64,000 bases of DNA from Hymenobacter sp. BT559 (GTDB lineage Bacteria > Bacteroidota > Bacteroidia > Cytophagales > Hymenobacteraceae), in the NCBI RefSeq assembly GCF_016427535.1, contig NZ_JAELXV010000008.1, positions 1-64,000 on the forward strand, in the 5' to 3' direction. Positions 1-8,271 of the stretch are shown here, piece after piece. Position 1 is the stretch's first letter, and each line of letters begins with the position of its first letter. The notes under the pieces are model-generated. The model saw only the letters and a list, made by a program, of their open reading frames with translations, did no database searches and was not told the DNA's origin. A program made the translations under genes and the position numbers.

Positions 1-1
1 C

Positions 2-2818
2 GCTGCGCCCCGCGCCCGGGCCACGGGCGGTGGGGCAGCCCGCCCCGCTGCGGCCCCCAAGCCCGCCCGCCCAGCAGGCCCGCGCCCCAGCTTGGGCAAC
101 GTGCTGGCGCTGCTCCGCGACCGGCGCTTTCACCTCATGGTGGGTTTTGGCTTGCTGCTGAGCTCGCTGTACCTCACTATCGCGTTTACTTCGTTCCTGT
201 TCAGCGGGCGCGCCGACCAAAGCATTGTGGCCGCCCTAGGTACCATGCCGGTGAAGGAAGCCGGGCAGGAGTCGGGTAACTGGCTGGGTCTGCTCGGGGC
301 TTGGCTCTCCGAGAAGCTCATCTACCGGGGCTTTGGGCTATCGGCCTACGCCCTGATTCCGATAGTATTCTTCCTAGGCTACAAAATCGTGTTTCGGCGG
401 GCCAAAGGCTCGGTGAGCTACGTGCTGGCGCTGGGCCTATTTACCATGCTGTGGACCAGCGCCTTGCTGGGCTACGTGGTAGTGCAGATGGAGCAGCCCG
501 GCACCGACCCGCTGGAAGCTCACCGCTTCGACTGGCTCAGCGGCGGCGCAGGCTACGAAATGGCTTTCTGGCTGCAGTCGCTCATCGGCTGGGGCACGGT
601 GCTGCTGCTAGCCTTTGGGCTGCTGGCATTCGTGGTGTACTTCTTCAACATCACTAGCCTGGACCTCAACCTAGGCGGCAAAGACGAAGAAGAGGAGGAG
701 CTAGATGAAGAGCTGGCGCCAATGCCCGCTACCGCCCCTACGCCCACCGCCAAAGCTGCGCCCCGCCCCGCCCCAACCCCCACCCGCCAAGTAGCGGTGC
801 TGGAAGCAGAGGAAGACGACGAGCCCCTGCCCACCCGTGAGCCCGAGTATGAGCCCGCGCCCCGCCCCAGCCCGCTCAAAGCCCCCGTGCCGTTGGCGAG
901 CCCGAGCCTAGACCTGGAAATAGCTAGTGACCCTGCCGACGAGCCCAGTGCCGAGCTACCCCTGGCGAGTGGAGTAGGAGCCCCCATTGCGCTGGCCACC
1001 ACGTCCCTGAGCGCACCAGCCGCTGCGCCAGTGGCCGCCGCAGGGCCGGCCTTCTCTTTCGAGCTGCCCGAGGCTGAGCCCGAAGTAGCAGCGCCGCTAG
1101 CGCCTAGCATTCCGACGCCGCTCTCGCTGGCCGACTTGGCTGATGCCAACGCGCCGCTGCCCACGCCTAGCCCCAAGCCCCAGGTGCCAAGCACCAGCTT
1201 GGAGATAACCGTGCCCAGCCGCGACGACCTCGACCCCAATGCCGGGGCCGACATTGCGGCCGTAGCCGACGAGCAGGAAGACGCCGACGCCATGCCCGAC
1301 GTCAACTACGACCCCACGCTCGACCTCTCGCGCTACCAGTTCCCGACCCTGGAGCTGCTCAATGACTACGGTGTAGCCAAAGCCCAGGTAACCAAAGAAG
1401 AGTTAGAAGCCAATAAGGACCGTATCGTCGAGACCCTCGGGCACTATAGCATCGCCATTGCCAGCATCAAGGCTACCATCGGGCCCACGGTTACGCTCTA
1501 CGAGATTGTGCCCGAGGCCGGTATCCGCATCTCCAAAATCAAGAGTCTGGAAGATGATATTGCCTTGAGCCTGGCCGCCCTAGGTATCCGTATCATCGCC
1601 CCGATTCCGGGCAAAGGCACCATCGGTATCGAGGTGCCGAACACCAAGAAAGAGATGGTGAGCATCCGCTCGGTGCTGGGCAGCGAGAAGTTTGCCCGCT
1701 CCGAAATGGACCTGCCGGTGGCCTTCGGCCGCACCATCACTAACGAAGTGTTCGTGGCCGACTTGGCCAAGATGCCCCACTTGTTGATGGCAGGTGCCAC
1801 TGGCCAGGGTAAGTCGGTGGGCTTGAACGTGATTCTGGCTTCGCTGCTCTACAAGCGCCACCCCGCTCAACTCAAGTTTGTGCTAGTTGACCCGAAGAAG
1901 GTAGAACTCAGTATCTTCAATAAGATTGAGCGCCACTTCCTGGCCAAGCTGCCCGACACCGAGGAGGCTATCATTACTGACACCAAGAAGGTAGTGAACA
2001 CGCTAAATTCGTTGTGCATGGAGATGGACCGCCGCTACGACCTGCTAAAGGAAGCTGGCTGCCGCAACCTCAAAGAGTACAACCTCAAATTTGTGGAGCG
2101 CCGCCTCAATCCCAAGAAGGGGCACCGCTTCCTGCCGTTCATCGTGCTGGTAATCGACGAGCTGGCCGACCTCATGATGACGGCTGGCAAAGAGGTCGAA
2201 ACGCCCATTGCGCGCCTCGCGCAGCTGGCCCGCGCCATCGGTATTCACCTCATCGTGGCTACCCAGCGCCCCAGCGTAAACGTGATTACGGGCATCATCA
2301 AGGCCAACTTCCCTTGCCGGATTTCCTTTAAGGTGACCAGCAAAATCGACTCGCGCACCATCCTGGATACCGGTGGGGCCGACCAGCTCATTGGCCAGGG
2401 TGACATGCTGTTCTCAGCGGGCTCGGACCTCATCCGGGTGCAGTGCGCCTTCATCGACACCCCCGAGGTAGACCGCGTGTGCGACTACATCGGCGAGCAG
2501 CAGGGCTACCCCGATGCTTACCTGCTACCCGAAGTAGCCGGTGCCGATGGCGACAGTGATGGCGATGCCGGTGACCTCGACCTAAGCGAGCGCGACTCGA
2601 TGTTTGAGGAAGCGGCCCGCTGCATTGTGCTGCACCAGCAGGGCTCTACCTCGCTTATTCAGCGCAAGCTCAAGCTAGGTTACAACCGCTCGGGCCGCAT
2701 CGTCGACCAACTGGAGCGCGCCGGCATCGTGGGCCCTTTCCAAGGCTCGAAGCAGCGCGATGTGCTCATCCCCGACGAGTACCAACTCGAGCAGTTGCTG
2801 AACACGCTGCCCAAGTAA
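2..2818 (+). CDS. ftsK: DNA translocase FtsK (5' end off the window)
   Basis: FtsK is the septal ATP-driven pump that moves chromosome ends apart at division and supports dimer resolution. The frame is open from base 2, so the true start lies upstream; the first in-window candidate is only a TTG at 92. Four membrane spans are visible (about 128-205, 328-395, 412-483, 565-645), then an acidic Pro/Ala-rich linker to about 1300, then the motor: Walker A GATGQGKS at 1793-1816 and Walker B LVIDELADLM near 2150-2180. The C-terminal winged-helix gamma domain follows at about 2600-2800. lolA lies directly downstream, as in many other bacteria. A hairpin after the stop suggests the transcript ends there. 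The identification is certain; only the N-terminus is missing. Confidence 0.96.
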   Translation, partial: AAPRARATGGGAARPAAAPKPARPAGPRPSLGNVLALLRDRRFHLMVGFGLLLSSLYLTIAFTSFLFSGRADQSIVAALGTMPVKEAGQESGNWLGLLGAWLSEKLIYRGFGLSAYALIPIVFFLGYKIVFRRAKGSVSYVLALGLFTMLWTSALLGYVVVQMEQPGTDPLEAHRFDWLSGGAGYEMAFWLQSLIGWGTVLLLAFGLLAFVVYFFNITSLDLNLGGKDEEEEELDEELAPMPATAPTPTAKAAPRPAPTPTRQVAVLEAEEDDEPLPTREPEYEPAPRPSPLKAPVPLASPSLDLEIASDPADEPSAELPLASGVGAPIALATTSLSAPAAAPVAAAGPAFSFELPEAEPEVAAPLAPSIPTPLSLADLADANAPLPTPSPKPQVPSTSLEITVPSRDDLDPNAGADIAAVADEQEDADAMPDVNYDPTLDLSRYQFPTLELLNDYGVAKAQVTKEELEANKDRIVETLGHYSIAIASIKATIGPTVTLYEIVPEAGIRISKIKSLEDDIALSLAALGIRIIAPIPGKGTIGIEVPNTKKEMVSIRSVLGSEKFARSEMDLPVAFGRTITNEVFVADLAKMPHLLMAGATGQGKSVGLNVILASLLYKRHPAQLKFVLVDPKKVELSIFNKIERHFLAKLPDTEEAIITDTKKVVNTLNSLCMEMDRRYDLLKEAGCRNLKEYNLKFVERRLNPKKGHRFLPFIVLVIDELADLMMTAGKEVETPIARLAQLARAIGIHLIVATQRPSVNVITGIIKANFPCRISFKVTSKIDSRTILDTGGADQLIGQGDMLFSAGSDLIRVQCAFIDTPEVDRVCDYIGEQQGYPDAYLLPEVAGADGDSDGDAGDLDLSERDSMFEEAARCIVLHQQGSTSLIQRKLKLGYNRSGRIVDQLERAGIVGPFQGSKQRDVLIPDEYQLEQLLNTLPK

Positions 2819-2848
2819 TTGATAGCTGCCAAATAGCAAGTGACAGAT

Positions 2849-2880
2849 GAGGTCTACTTTCTGAAAAGGAAGTAGACCTC
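2849..2880 (+). terminator. hairpin after ftsK
   Basis: Perfect 11-bp inverted repeat (GAGGTCTACTT and its complement) around a 10-nt loop, 30 nt after the ftsK stop. There is no clear T tract after it, so it may act only partially. Confidence 0.55.
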
Positions 2881-2935
2881 GTTATCTATAAGGTTGCTTG
2901 CTAGCTGCTTAACTGGTAAATATTGCTTGTTCGAT

Positions 2936-2943
2936 TACTTTTG
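2936..2943 (+). promoter_or_regulatory. Bacteroidota -7 box for lolA
   Basis: TACTTTTG matches the Bacteroidota -7 consensus TAnnTTTG and lies about 60 nt before the lolA ATG. No well-spaced TTG -33 element is obvious, so the call rests on the -7 box and its position. Confidence 0.5.
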
Positions 2944-3003
2944 GCCCCGCTTTTGCGTAAGGCAGTTTCATCCGGTCTCAACTAGCCCGGTTTTCTATTC
3001 CCC

Positions 3004-3648
3004 ATGACTCAGAAATTTTCCCTGCTGGCGCTGGCCGCTACCCTGGCCCTGCCCGCCGCCGCGCAGCAAGACCCTAAAGCCGGTAAAATCCTCGATGCCG
3101 TTAGTGCCAAATACACCGCCCTCAAATCGTTTCAGGCAGGCTTCACCCAAACCCTGGAAAACCCCGCCGCTAAGCTCAAGCAAAACCTGAGCGGCGACGT
3201 GACCGTGAGCGGCCAGAAATACCACCTCAAGGCGAATGGCCAAGAGGTTATCAACGACGGCAAAACCACCTGGACGTACCTCAAAAACGAGAACGAGGTG
3301 AACGTCGCCGAGGCCGACCCCACCAACCAGGATATGTCGCCGGCCCAGATGTACACCATGTACAAGAAGGGCTACAAGTACACCTACGTGAAGTCGCTTA
3401 AGGACGGTGGCGTGGCCAGCGACCTCATCGAGCTCTCGCCGGAAGACCGTAAAAACGACGTGTTCAAGGTGCAGATTATCGTGGGTACGGCCGACAAAGC
3501 CATCCACAGCGTGAAGACCTTCAAGAAGAACGGCACGCGCACTACCTTCACCCTCAATAACTTCAAGCCCAATGTGCCCGTCACGGCCAGCACGTTCGCT
3601 TTTGACAAAGCCCAGTACCCTGGCGTGAAGGTAATTGACCTGCGGTAA
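3004..3648 (+). CDS. lolA: LolA-like outer-membrane lipoprotein carrier
   Basis: 214 aa with an Sec signal peptide (MTQKFSLLALAATLALPAAAQQ region, cleavage near residue 20). The rest fits the LolA fold: an N-terminal helix (AKYTALKSFQAGFTQT) followed by alternating beta strands (LSGDVTVSGQKYHLK, QEVINDGKTTWTYL, and a C-terminal VPVTASTFAFDKAQYPGVKV). LolA binds lipoproteins in its hydrophobic cavity and carries them across the periplasm. Position directly after ftsK supports the call. It has its own -7 box 60 nt upstream and a terminator after the stop, so it is probably a single-gene unit. The family call is firm; true lipoprotein carriage is inferred. Confidence 0.85.
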   Translation: MTQKFSLLALAATLALPAAAQQDPKAGKILDAVSAKYTALKSFQAGFTQTLENPAAKLKQNLSGDVTVSGQKYHLKANGQEVINDGKTTWTYLKNENEVNVAEADPTNQDMSPAQMYTMYKKGYKYTYVKSLKDGGVASDLIELSPEDRKNDVFKVQIIVGTADKAIHSVKTFKKNGTRTTFTLNNFKPNVPVTASTFAFDKAQYPGVKVIDLR

Positions 3649-3706
3649 GGATACCCCAGGACGCTTGCCAGCTGCTTAACCAGCACCTAGGTGCCGATTT
3701 TTAACT

Positions 3707-3737
3707 CGCCCTGCTTCAGTCCGAAGCGGGGCGTTTT
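3707..3737 (+). terminator. Rho-independent terminator after lolA
   Basis: An 11-bp GC-rich stem (CGCCCTGCTTC against GAAGCGGGGCG, one G-T pair) with a short loop is followed by a run of T. It ends the lolA transcript ahead of the DUF2851 gene. Confidence 0.75.
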
Positions 3738-3789
3738 ACTTTTACGGAGCGCTATTGCTGGCAAATTGCCCTAGGTTCTTATTGTCCTA

Positions 3790-5106
3790 ATGAAAGAAGA
3801 TTTCCTCCATTACGTCTGGCAGCACCAATACTTCGACAAGGGTGACCTGCGCACTACCGGCGGCGAGGAAATACAGGTGCTGCGCCCCGGCCAGCGCAAT
3901 GCCGACGCAGGCCCCGACTTCCTCAACGCCCGCCTGCGCCTCGGCGACGTAGAATGGAACGGTGCCGTTGAAATCCATCTGCGGGCCAGCGACTGGCAGC
4001 GGCATAACCACCAAACTGACAAGAAATACGACCAAGTAGTGCTGCACGTGGTGCACGCCGCCGATGCCGACGTGCACCGCACCAACGGCAGCCTCATTCC
4101 GGCCCTGGCGCTGGCCCCGCGCCTGGCGTCCGACCTGCTAAGCCGCTACGAGGCCCTGATGCAGGCGCCAACCGCTGCCGCGCTACCTTGCGCGCCACTG
4201 CTCGGTCAAGTGCCCATGCTGGTGCGCACCATGATGACCGAGCGGGCGCTGCTAGAGCGCATAGAGCAAAAGGCTGATACGCTAGCCGCGCTGCACGAGC
4301 ACCTAGGGCACGACTGGGAAGCCACGACTTACCACGCCCTGATGGCGGCTTTTGGCTTCCAAAAAAACAGCGAGCCCCTGGCCCGCCTCGCCAAGGCGGT
4401 GCCGCTGCCCCTGGTGCGTCGCCACCGCCACGACCAACGCCAACTCGAAGCCCTGCTGTTTGGGCAAGCCGGTATGCTGGTCGAAACCTCCGAAACCGCG
4501 GCTGACGACTACCTGCATGACCTGCGGCGGGAATACGATTTTCTGAGCCATAAATACAACCTAGGGCCCACCGCGCTGGCGGCCCACGAGTGGAACTACC
4601 TGCGCCTGCGGCCCGCCAATTTCCCGGCCGTGCGGCTGGGGCAGCTGGTGGGGCTGCTGCACCGCCGCCCCGCGCTGTTCGATGCCCTGCTGACAGCGCA
4701 GAGTGTGCTGGCGCTTAGCGAGTTTTTTGCGGGTGCGCCGGCCCCCGCGTACTGGCAGCAGCACTTCCGGCCCGGCCGGCCGGGCAAGGTGCCAGGGCTG
4801 GGCAAGAGCAGTATTGAGCTGTTGATTATTAACGTGGTAGTGCCACTGCGCGTGGCCTACGCCCGCCACACCGGCCAGCCCGAGCTGGTTGAAAATAGCA
4901 TAACGCTGCTGAACGAGCTGCCCGCCGAGCACAACCAGTACACCGACCTCTACCAGGCCCTAGGGTTTGAGCACCGCACGGCCGCCGACTCGCAGGGCCT
5001 GCTGGCCCTGAATAAGGGCTACTGCCAGCCGCGGCGCTGCCTACACTGCGCCATCGGCGGGCGGCTGGTGGGCGGCGACCCAGGACGCTTGCGTATCAGC
5101 CGATGA
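3790..5106 (+). CDS. DUF2851 family protein
   Basis: 438 aa. It matches the DUF2851 family of the Bacteroidota from its start (MKEDFLHYVWQHQYFD) and the conserved stretch PGQRNADAGPDFLNARL followed by EWNGAVEIHLRASDW. The C-terminus carries a compact Cys group, CQPRRCLHCAIG, which could bind a metal. The N-terminal DxGPDF...VEIH pattern resembles restriction-endonuclease-like folds, but that is speculation and no enzyme activity is known to me. The stop overlaps the start of the next gene by 4 nt (ATGA), so the two are probably translated together. The ATG follows an A/T-rich stretch containing a CCTAGG site. Confidence 0.8.
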   Translation: MKEDFLHYVWQHQYFDKGDLRTTGGEEIQVLRPGQRNADAGPDFLNARLRLGDVEWNGAVEIHLRASDWQRHNHQTDKKYDQVVLHVVHAADADVHRTNGSLIPALALAPRLASDLLSRYEALMQAPTAAALPCAPLLGQVPMLVRTMMTERALLERIEQKADTLAALHEHLGHDWEATTYHALMAAFGFQKNSEPLARLAKAVPLPLVRRHRHDQRQLEALLFGQAGMLVETSETAADDYLHDLRREYDFLSHKYNLGPTALAAHEWNYLRLRPANFPAVRLGQLVGLLHRRPALFDALLTAQSVLALSEFFAGAPAPAYWQQHFRPGRPGKVPGLGKSSIELLIINVVVPLRVAYARHTGQPELVENSITLLNELPAEHNQYTDLYQALGFEHRTAADSQGLLALNKGYCQPRRCLHCAIGGRLVGGDPGRLRISR

Positions 5107-6386
5107 AGCTAATCTTAGCCATTCTGCTAAACCTGCTCGCCGCCCTGGCCCTAGGGTGGTGGCTGCGCCGCGAATACCGCCGGGCTGAACCAGAGCTGCG
5201 GCGCTGGCTGCTGCCGGCGCTGGCCTTGCGCGTAGCGGCTGGCGTGCTCCAGCACAGCTCTGATGCGCAGTTTATGCACGCTTGGGGACAGGGCTTTACA
5301 GCGCGACTCTGGACGCAGCCGGCCGTTGGTTGGACTGCGCTATGGCAGGGGCGGCACGTGTGGTATGGCACTTACCCTTTGGAGGTTTATCAATGGTCTA
5401 ACACTTTATTCATCAGCAAGATATTAGCCTTACTAAACCTTGTTACACTCGGTAGCTTCTGGTTGAATGGCGTGTATTTAAGCCTAGGATGCGGCGTGGC
5501 TTGCTGGTGGCTAGTGTGTACGCTGCGCCAGCTGTGGCCGGTAGCGCCGCTAGGGGCGAGTGTAGTCGCTTTTCTACTGTGGCCATCCGTAGTGTGGTGG
5601 TCGTCGGGTATCGCTAAAGAAACGCTGGTGCTGGGCAGCGGTGCAGTGTTAGTATCGGTAGTAATCAATCTGCTACTTAGCCGCAAAACAGTGACTGCAA
5701 AATGGTTAGATTGGATGCTGCTGTTAGGTTTGGCCTGGCTACACGTGCGGCTGCGCTATTTTTTTGCGCTGCCGCTATTAGGTAGTTTACTCGGCCTGGC
5801 CGTGGTAGTGCTAGCCGAGCGCCGGGGCTGGCTGCAGGCCGGGTGGCGTGCCCAAGGGTTGGTGCTGCTAGGCGGGCTGGTGCTAGCCGGCGCGCTGGTT
5901 GTAGCGGTGGGTGGCGAGCCAGTGTCGAAAGCCTTCGTCACGAGCCAGCTGTGGGAAAACTACGTGCACGGCCTGGCCACTTCGGCAGGGCGGCCGCACT
6001 TAGTATACAGTAGCCTACGCCCTACCGTGAGTAGCATGGCGAGTCACTTTCCCCTGGCTACCGCTCAGGCCCTGGTGCGCCCCTGGCTGGGCGAGTCGGC
6101 GGCCCTGCGGTATGTGGCTGTCGGGCTCGAAAACCTATTAATAGTCGGGCTGCTGGCCATGGCAGCCATTGCCGCGTGGCGCGGCCGGCCTGGCCGGCTG
6201 CCGGCGGCCTTGGTGCTGGCTCTGCTGCTGTACTGCGTGGTGCTAGCCGGCCTCATCGGCCTGAGTACGCCTAACCTAGGAACACTGCTGCGCTACCGCA
6301 CGGTGCTGCTGCCGTGGCTGCTATGGCTACTGCTGCAAAACGACTACGCCCGCCAGCTACTGCGGCGGCTAGGCCTAGGTGGCTAA
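5103..6386 (+). CDS. polytopic membrane protein, glycosyltransferase/polymerase-like
   Basis: 427 aa with about ten hydrophobic spans and short polar loops. The segment FLLWPSVVWWSSGIAKETL (about residue 160) resembles a loop seen in Bacteroidota membrane proteins annotated as family 39 glycosyltransferases or O-antigen polymerase-like proteins. No clear catalytic motif was found, so substrate and reaction are unknown. The start overlaps the DUF2851 gene by 4 nt, implying one transcript. Its middle part is less GC-rich and uses more TTA/CTA codons than the neighbours, which may hint at a separate history or just membrane-protein composition. Confidence 0.65.
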   Translation: MKLILAILLNLLAALALGWWLRREYRRAEPELRRWLLPALALRVAAGVLQHSSDAQFMHAWGQGFTARLWTQPAVGWTALWQGRHVWYGTYPLEVYQWSNTLFISKILALLNLVTLGSFWLNGVYLSLGCGVACWWLVCTLRQLWPVAPLGASVVAFLLWPSVVWWSSGIAKETLVLGSGAVLVSVVINLLLSRKTVTAKWLDWMLLLGLAWLHVRLRYFFALPLLGSLLGLAVVVLAERRGWLQAGWRAQGLVLLGGLVLAGALVVAVGGEPVSKAFVTSQLWENYVHGLATSAGRPHLVYSSLRPTVSSMASHFPLATAQALVRPWLGESAALRYVAVGLENLLIVGLLAMAAIAAWRGRPGRLPAALVLALLLYCVVLAGLIGLSTPNLGTLLRYRTVLLPWLLWLLLQNDYARQLLRRLGLGG

Positions 6387-6436
6387 ACGAGGGAGCTAAT
6401 AGGCCGGCTGCGCTGTTTACTGCTGCACGCAACGCG

Positions 6437-6444
6437 TAACTTTG
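6437..6444 (+). promoter_or_regulatory. -7 box immediately before the acyltransferase ATG
   Basis: TAACTTTG matches TAnnTTTG, and its last base is 6 nt before the ATG at 6451. With normal spacing the transcript would begin at or within a few bases of the start codon, so the mRNA may be leaderless. Confidence 0.5.
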
Positions 6445-6450
6445 CTTTTT

Positions 6451-7083
6451 ATGGAAAACCCCGTTATCATTCTCGGCGCGCAGGCCGTCGGCACGGCCGC
6501 CCTGGATGCGTTTCTCTCCAACGATGTGGTCGTGTACTGCATTCTCGACGACGACCCCAAGCTGCACAATACCGAGCTGCTCGACGTGCCCGTAATGGGC
6601 AATACCGACGACGGCGAGCTTTTAAAACTGCTCGGCAAGAAGTGCGAAGTATTCGTGGCCACCGAAGACACCGCCAGCCGCCGCAGCCTCACCAAGATGC
6701 TGCGCGACGACTACGAAGTGGTGCCCGTCAACAGTATTCATCAGCGCGCCAGCGTATCGACCCACGCCGAGCTGGGCCACGGCAACTACGTAGGCCCCAA
6801 TGCAGTAGTGGCTGCCACGGCCAAGCTAGGGCAGGGCATTTTGGTGGGTGCCAATGCCGTAGTCGAAGGCCAGGCCAGCATCGGTGACTATGCCCAGCTG
6901 GGTACGGGCGCGCAGGTAGGCGTAGGAGCCAGCGTAGGCGCGGGCGCGTTTGTAGGGGCCGGCGCAGTGCTGGTGGCCGGCGTGAAAGTGGGCGACAAGG
7001 CCCGCGTAGGCGCTGGCTCAGTAGTAGTGGCCGACGTAGCCGCTAACCAAACTGTATTCGGCAATCCGGCCAAGCAGGTGTAA
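6451..7083 (+). CDS. NeuD/PglD-like sugar O/N-acyltransferase (hexapeptide repeats)
   Basis: 210 aa. The N-terminal half is a Rossmann-like nucleotide-sugar binding domain (NPVIILGAQAVGTAALDAF, ILDDDP). The C-terminal half (about residue 105 on) is a left-handed beta-helix of hexapeptide repeats of the type GxGxxVG and ends with the family's closing NPAKQV. This is the layout of NeuD/PglD acyltransferases, which acetylate sialic acid or UDP-4-amino sugars; the actual acceptor here is unknown. The ATG at 6451 is preferred to the TTG three codons upstream, which overlaps the -7 box. No other sugar-synthesis genes are adjacent, apart from the membrane protein upstream. Confidence 0.8.
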   Translation: MENPVIILGAQAVGTAALDAFLSNDVVVYCILDDDPKLHNTELLDVPVMGNTDDGELLKLLGKKCEVFVATEDTASRRSLTKMLRDDYEVVPVNSIHQRASVSTHAELGHGNYVGPNAVVAATAKLGQGILVGANAVVEGQASIGDYAQLGTGAQVGVGASVGAGAFVGAGAVLVAGVKVGDKARVGAGSVVVADVAANQTVFGNPAKQV

Positions 7084-7187
7084 ATTTTTGTTGTCAATTG
7101 CTTGTTGTCCGTTGTTAATGCCTACTAATAGAGTTGTAATAGCGGACAACAGCGAAACTGATAACGGACAACGAGCAACTAACAACT
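7084..7187. repeat. spacer-filling inverted repeat between acyltransferase and trhO
   Basis: The whole gap from the stop at 7083 to the ATG at 7188 is an imperfect inverted repeat. The left arm carries TTGCTTGTTGTCCGTTGTTAA, and the right arm carries its near complement with iterated GGACAAC words. Similar elements of other sequence but equal length lie at 31808 and 45137. Confidence 0.6.
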
Positions 7188-8132
7188 ATGAGCTATCAAG
7201 TCCTTCTCTATTATTGCTATACGCCTCTCGAAAACCCTGAGCAGTTCCGCGACGAGCACCATCGGCTGTGCCTCGACCTAGACTTGCGCGGACGCATCAT
7301 CGTGGCGGCCGAGGGTCTGAATGGTACTGTGTCGGGCACCCGCGAGGCTTGCGCCGGCTACATGGCCGCCGTGAAGGCCGACCCGCGCTTTGCGGCGCTG
7401 GAGTTTAAGATTGACGAAGTCGAAGGCCACACCTTCCAGAAGCTGCATGTGCGGCTAAAAGATGAGATTGTGCACAGCAGCCTGCGCCACGTGCGGCCCC
7501 ACGAAAAAACCGGCCAGCACCTGACGCCCCAAGAGTTCAAGGCCTTAAAAGACCGCGACGACGTGGTGGTGGTCGACGTGCGCTCCGACTACGAATACAA
7601 CCTAGGACGCTTTAAAAATGCTGTAACGCTGGATATCGAGAACTTTCGCGATTTTCCCGAGCGCGTCGAACGCTTGCAGGAGTTCAAGGATAAAAAGATT
7701 CTGACCTACTGCACCGGCGGTGTGAAGTGCGAAAAAGCCAGCGCCTTCTTGCTAGAGCAGGGCTTCGAAAACGTGTACCAGCTACACGGCGGCATCATCA
7801 AATACGGCCACGAGGTAGGCGGCGAAGACTTTGACGGCCAGTGCTACGTGTTTGATGGCCGCGTGGCCGTGGACGTAAACACGGTGAACCCCACCGTCAT
7901 TTCGCGCTGCCACCACTGCCAGCAGCCTTCGCCCCGCCTCATCAACTGCGCCAACCCGCACTGCAACGCCCACCTGCCGCTGTGCGAAAGCTGCGGCGAG
8001 CAGTTGGCCGGCGCCTGCTCGGAGGCCTGCGCCGCGCACCCCGACAAGCGCCCCTACGATGGCACGGGCACGTACCCAAAAATCAGCAACCACTACACAC
8101 CGGCTCAAGGCTTGGCGTCGTATAGAGGGTAG
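7188..8132 (+). CDS. trhO: tRNA uridine(34) hydroxylase TrhO (rhodanese family)
   Basis: 314 aa. TrhO (YceA) makes 5-hydroxyuridine at the wobble base of some tRNAs in an oxygen-dependent way. An N-terminal alpha/beta domain (GRIIVAAEGLNGTVSGT) is followed by a rhodanese domain with DVRSDYEYNLGRF and the catalytic Cys175 in TYCTGGVKCEKA. A C-terminal cluster of about ten Cys/His residues (CHHCQQP, CANPHCNAH, CESCGEQ) probably binds zinc. Length and domain order match the family. The upstream spacer is entirely an inverted repeat, so translation initiation could be affected by leader structure. Confidence 0.92.
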   Translation: MSYQVLLYYCYTPLENPEQFRDEHHRLCLDLDLRGRIIVAAEGLNGTVSGTREACAGYMAAVKADPRFAALEFKIDEVEGHTFQKLHVRLKDEIVHSSLRHVRPHEKTGQHLTPQEFKALKDRDDVVVVDVRSDYEYNLGRFKNAVTLDIENFRDFPERVERLQEFKDKKILTYCTGGVKCEKASAFLLEQGFENVYQLHGGIIKYGHEVGGEDFDGQCYVFDGRVAVDVNTVNPTVISRCHHCQQPSPRLINCANPHCNAHLPLCESCGEQLAGACSEACAAHPDKRPYDGTGTYPKISNHYTPAQGLASYRG

Positions 8133-8149
8133 TGCGATTTTTGTCGTTT

Positions 8150-8247
8150 GTCATGCTGAACGCAGTGAAGCATCTCGCGTAGTGCACTAATCTAGAATAT
8201 AAAGGATAGCTGCACCACGCGAGATGCTTCACTGCGTTCAGCATGAC
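8150..8247. repeat. GTCATGCTGAGC-type palindromic element, copy 1
   Basis: 37-bp arms (8150-8186 and 8211-8247) with a single mismatch around a 24-nt centre. The arms share the GTCATGCTGA and GAAGCATCTCGCGT words with three other copies in this window. The right arm contains an in-frame ATG that artificially extends the next gene upstream. No transposase is nearby, so this looks like a small non-autonomous or REP-like element. Confidence 0.8.
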
Positions 8248-8271
8248 ACTTTTTTAAGTAATAACCTAGTT

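Noticed and set aside
553..1305. 250-codon - strand frame opposite ftsK
   Set aside because: Ser/Ala-rich shadow of the Pro/Ala/Glu linker of ftsK; it has no family and no promoter.
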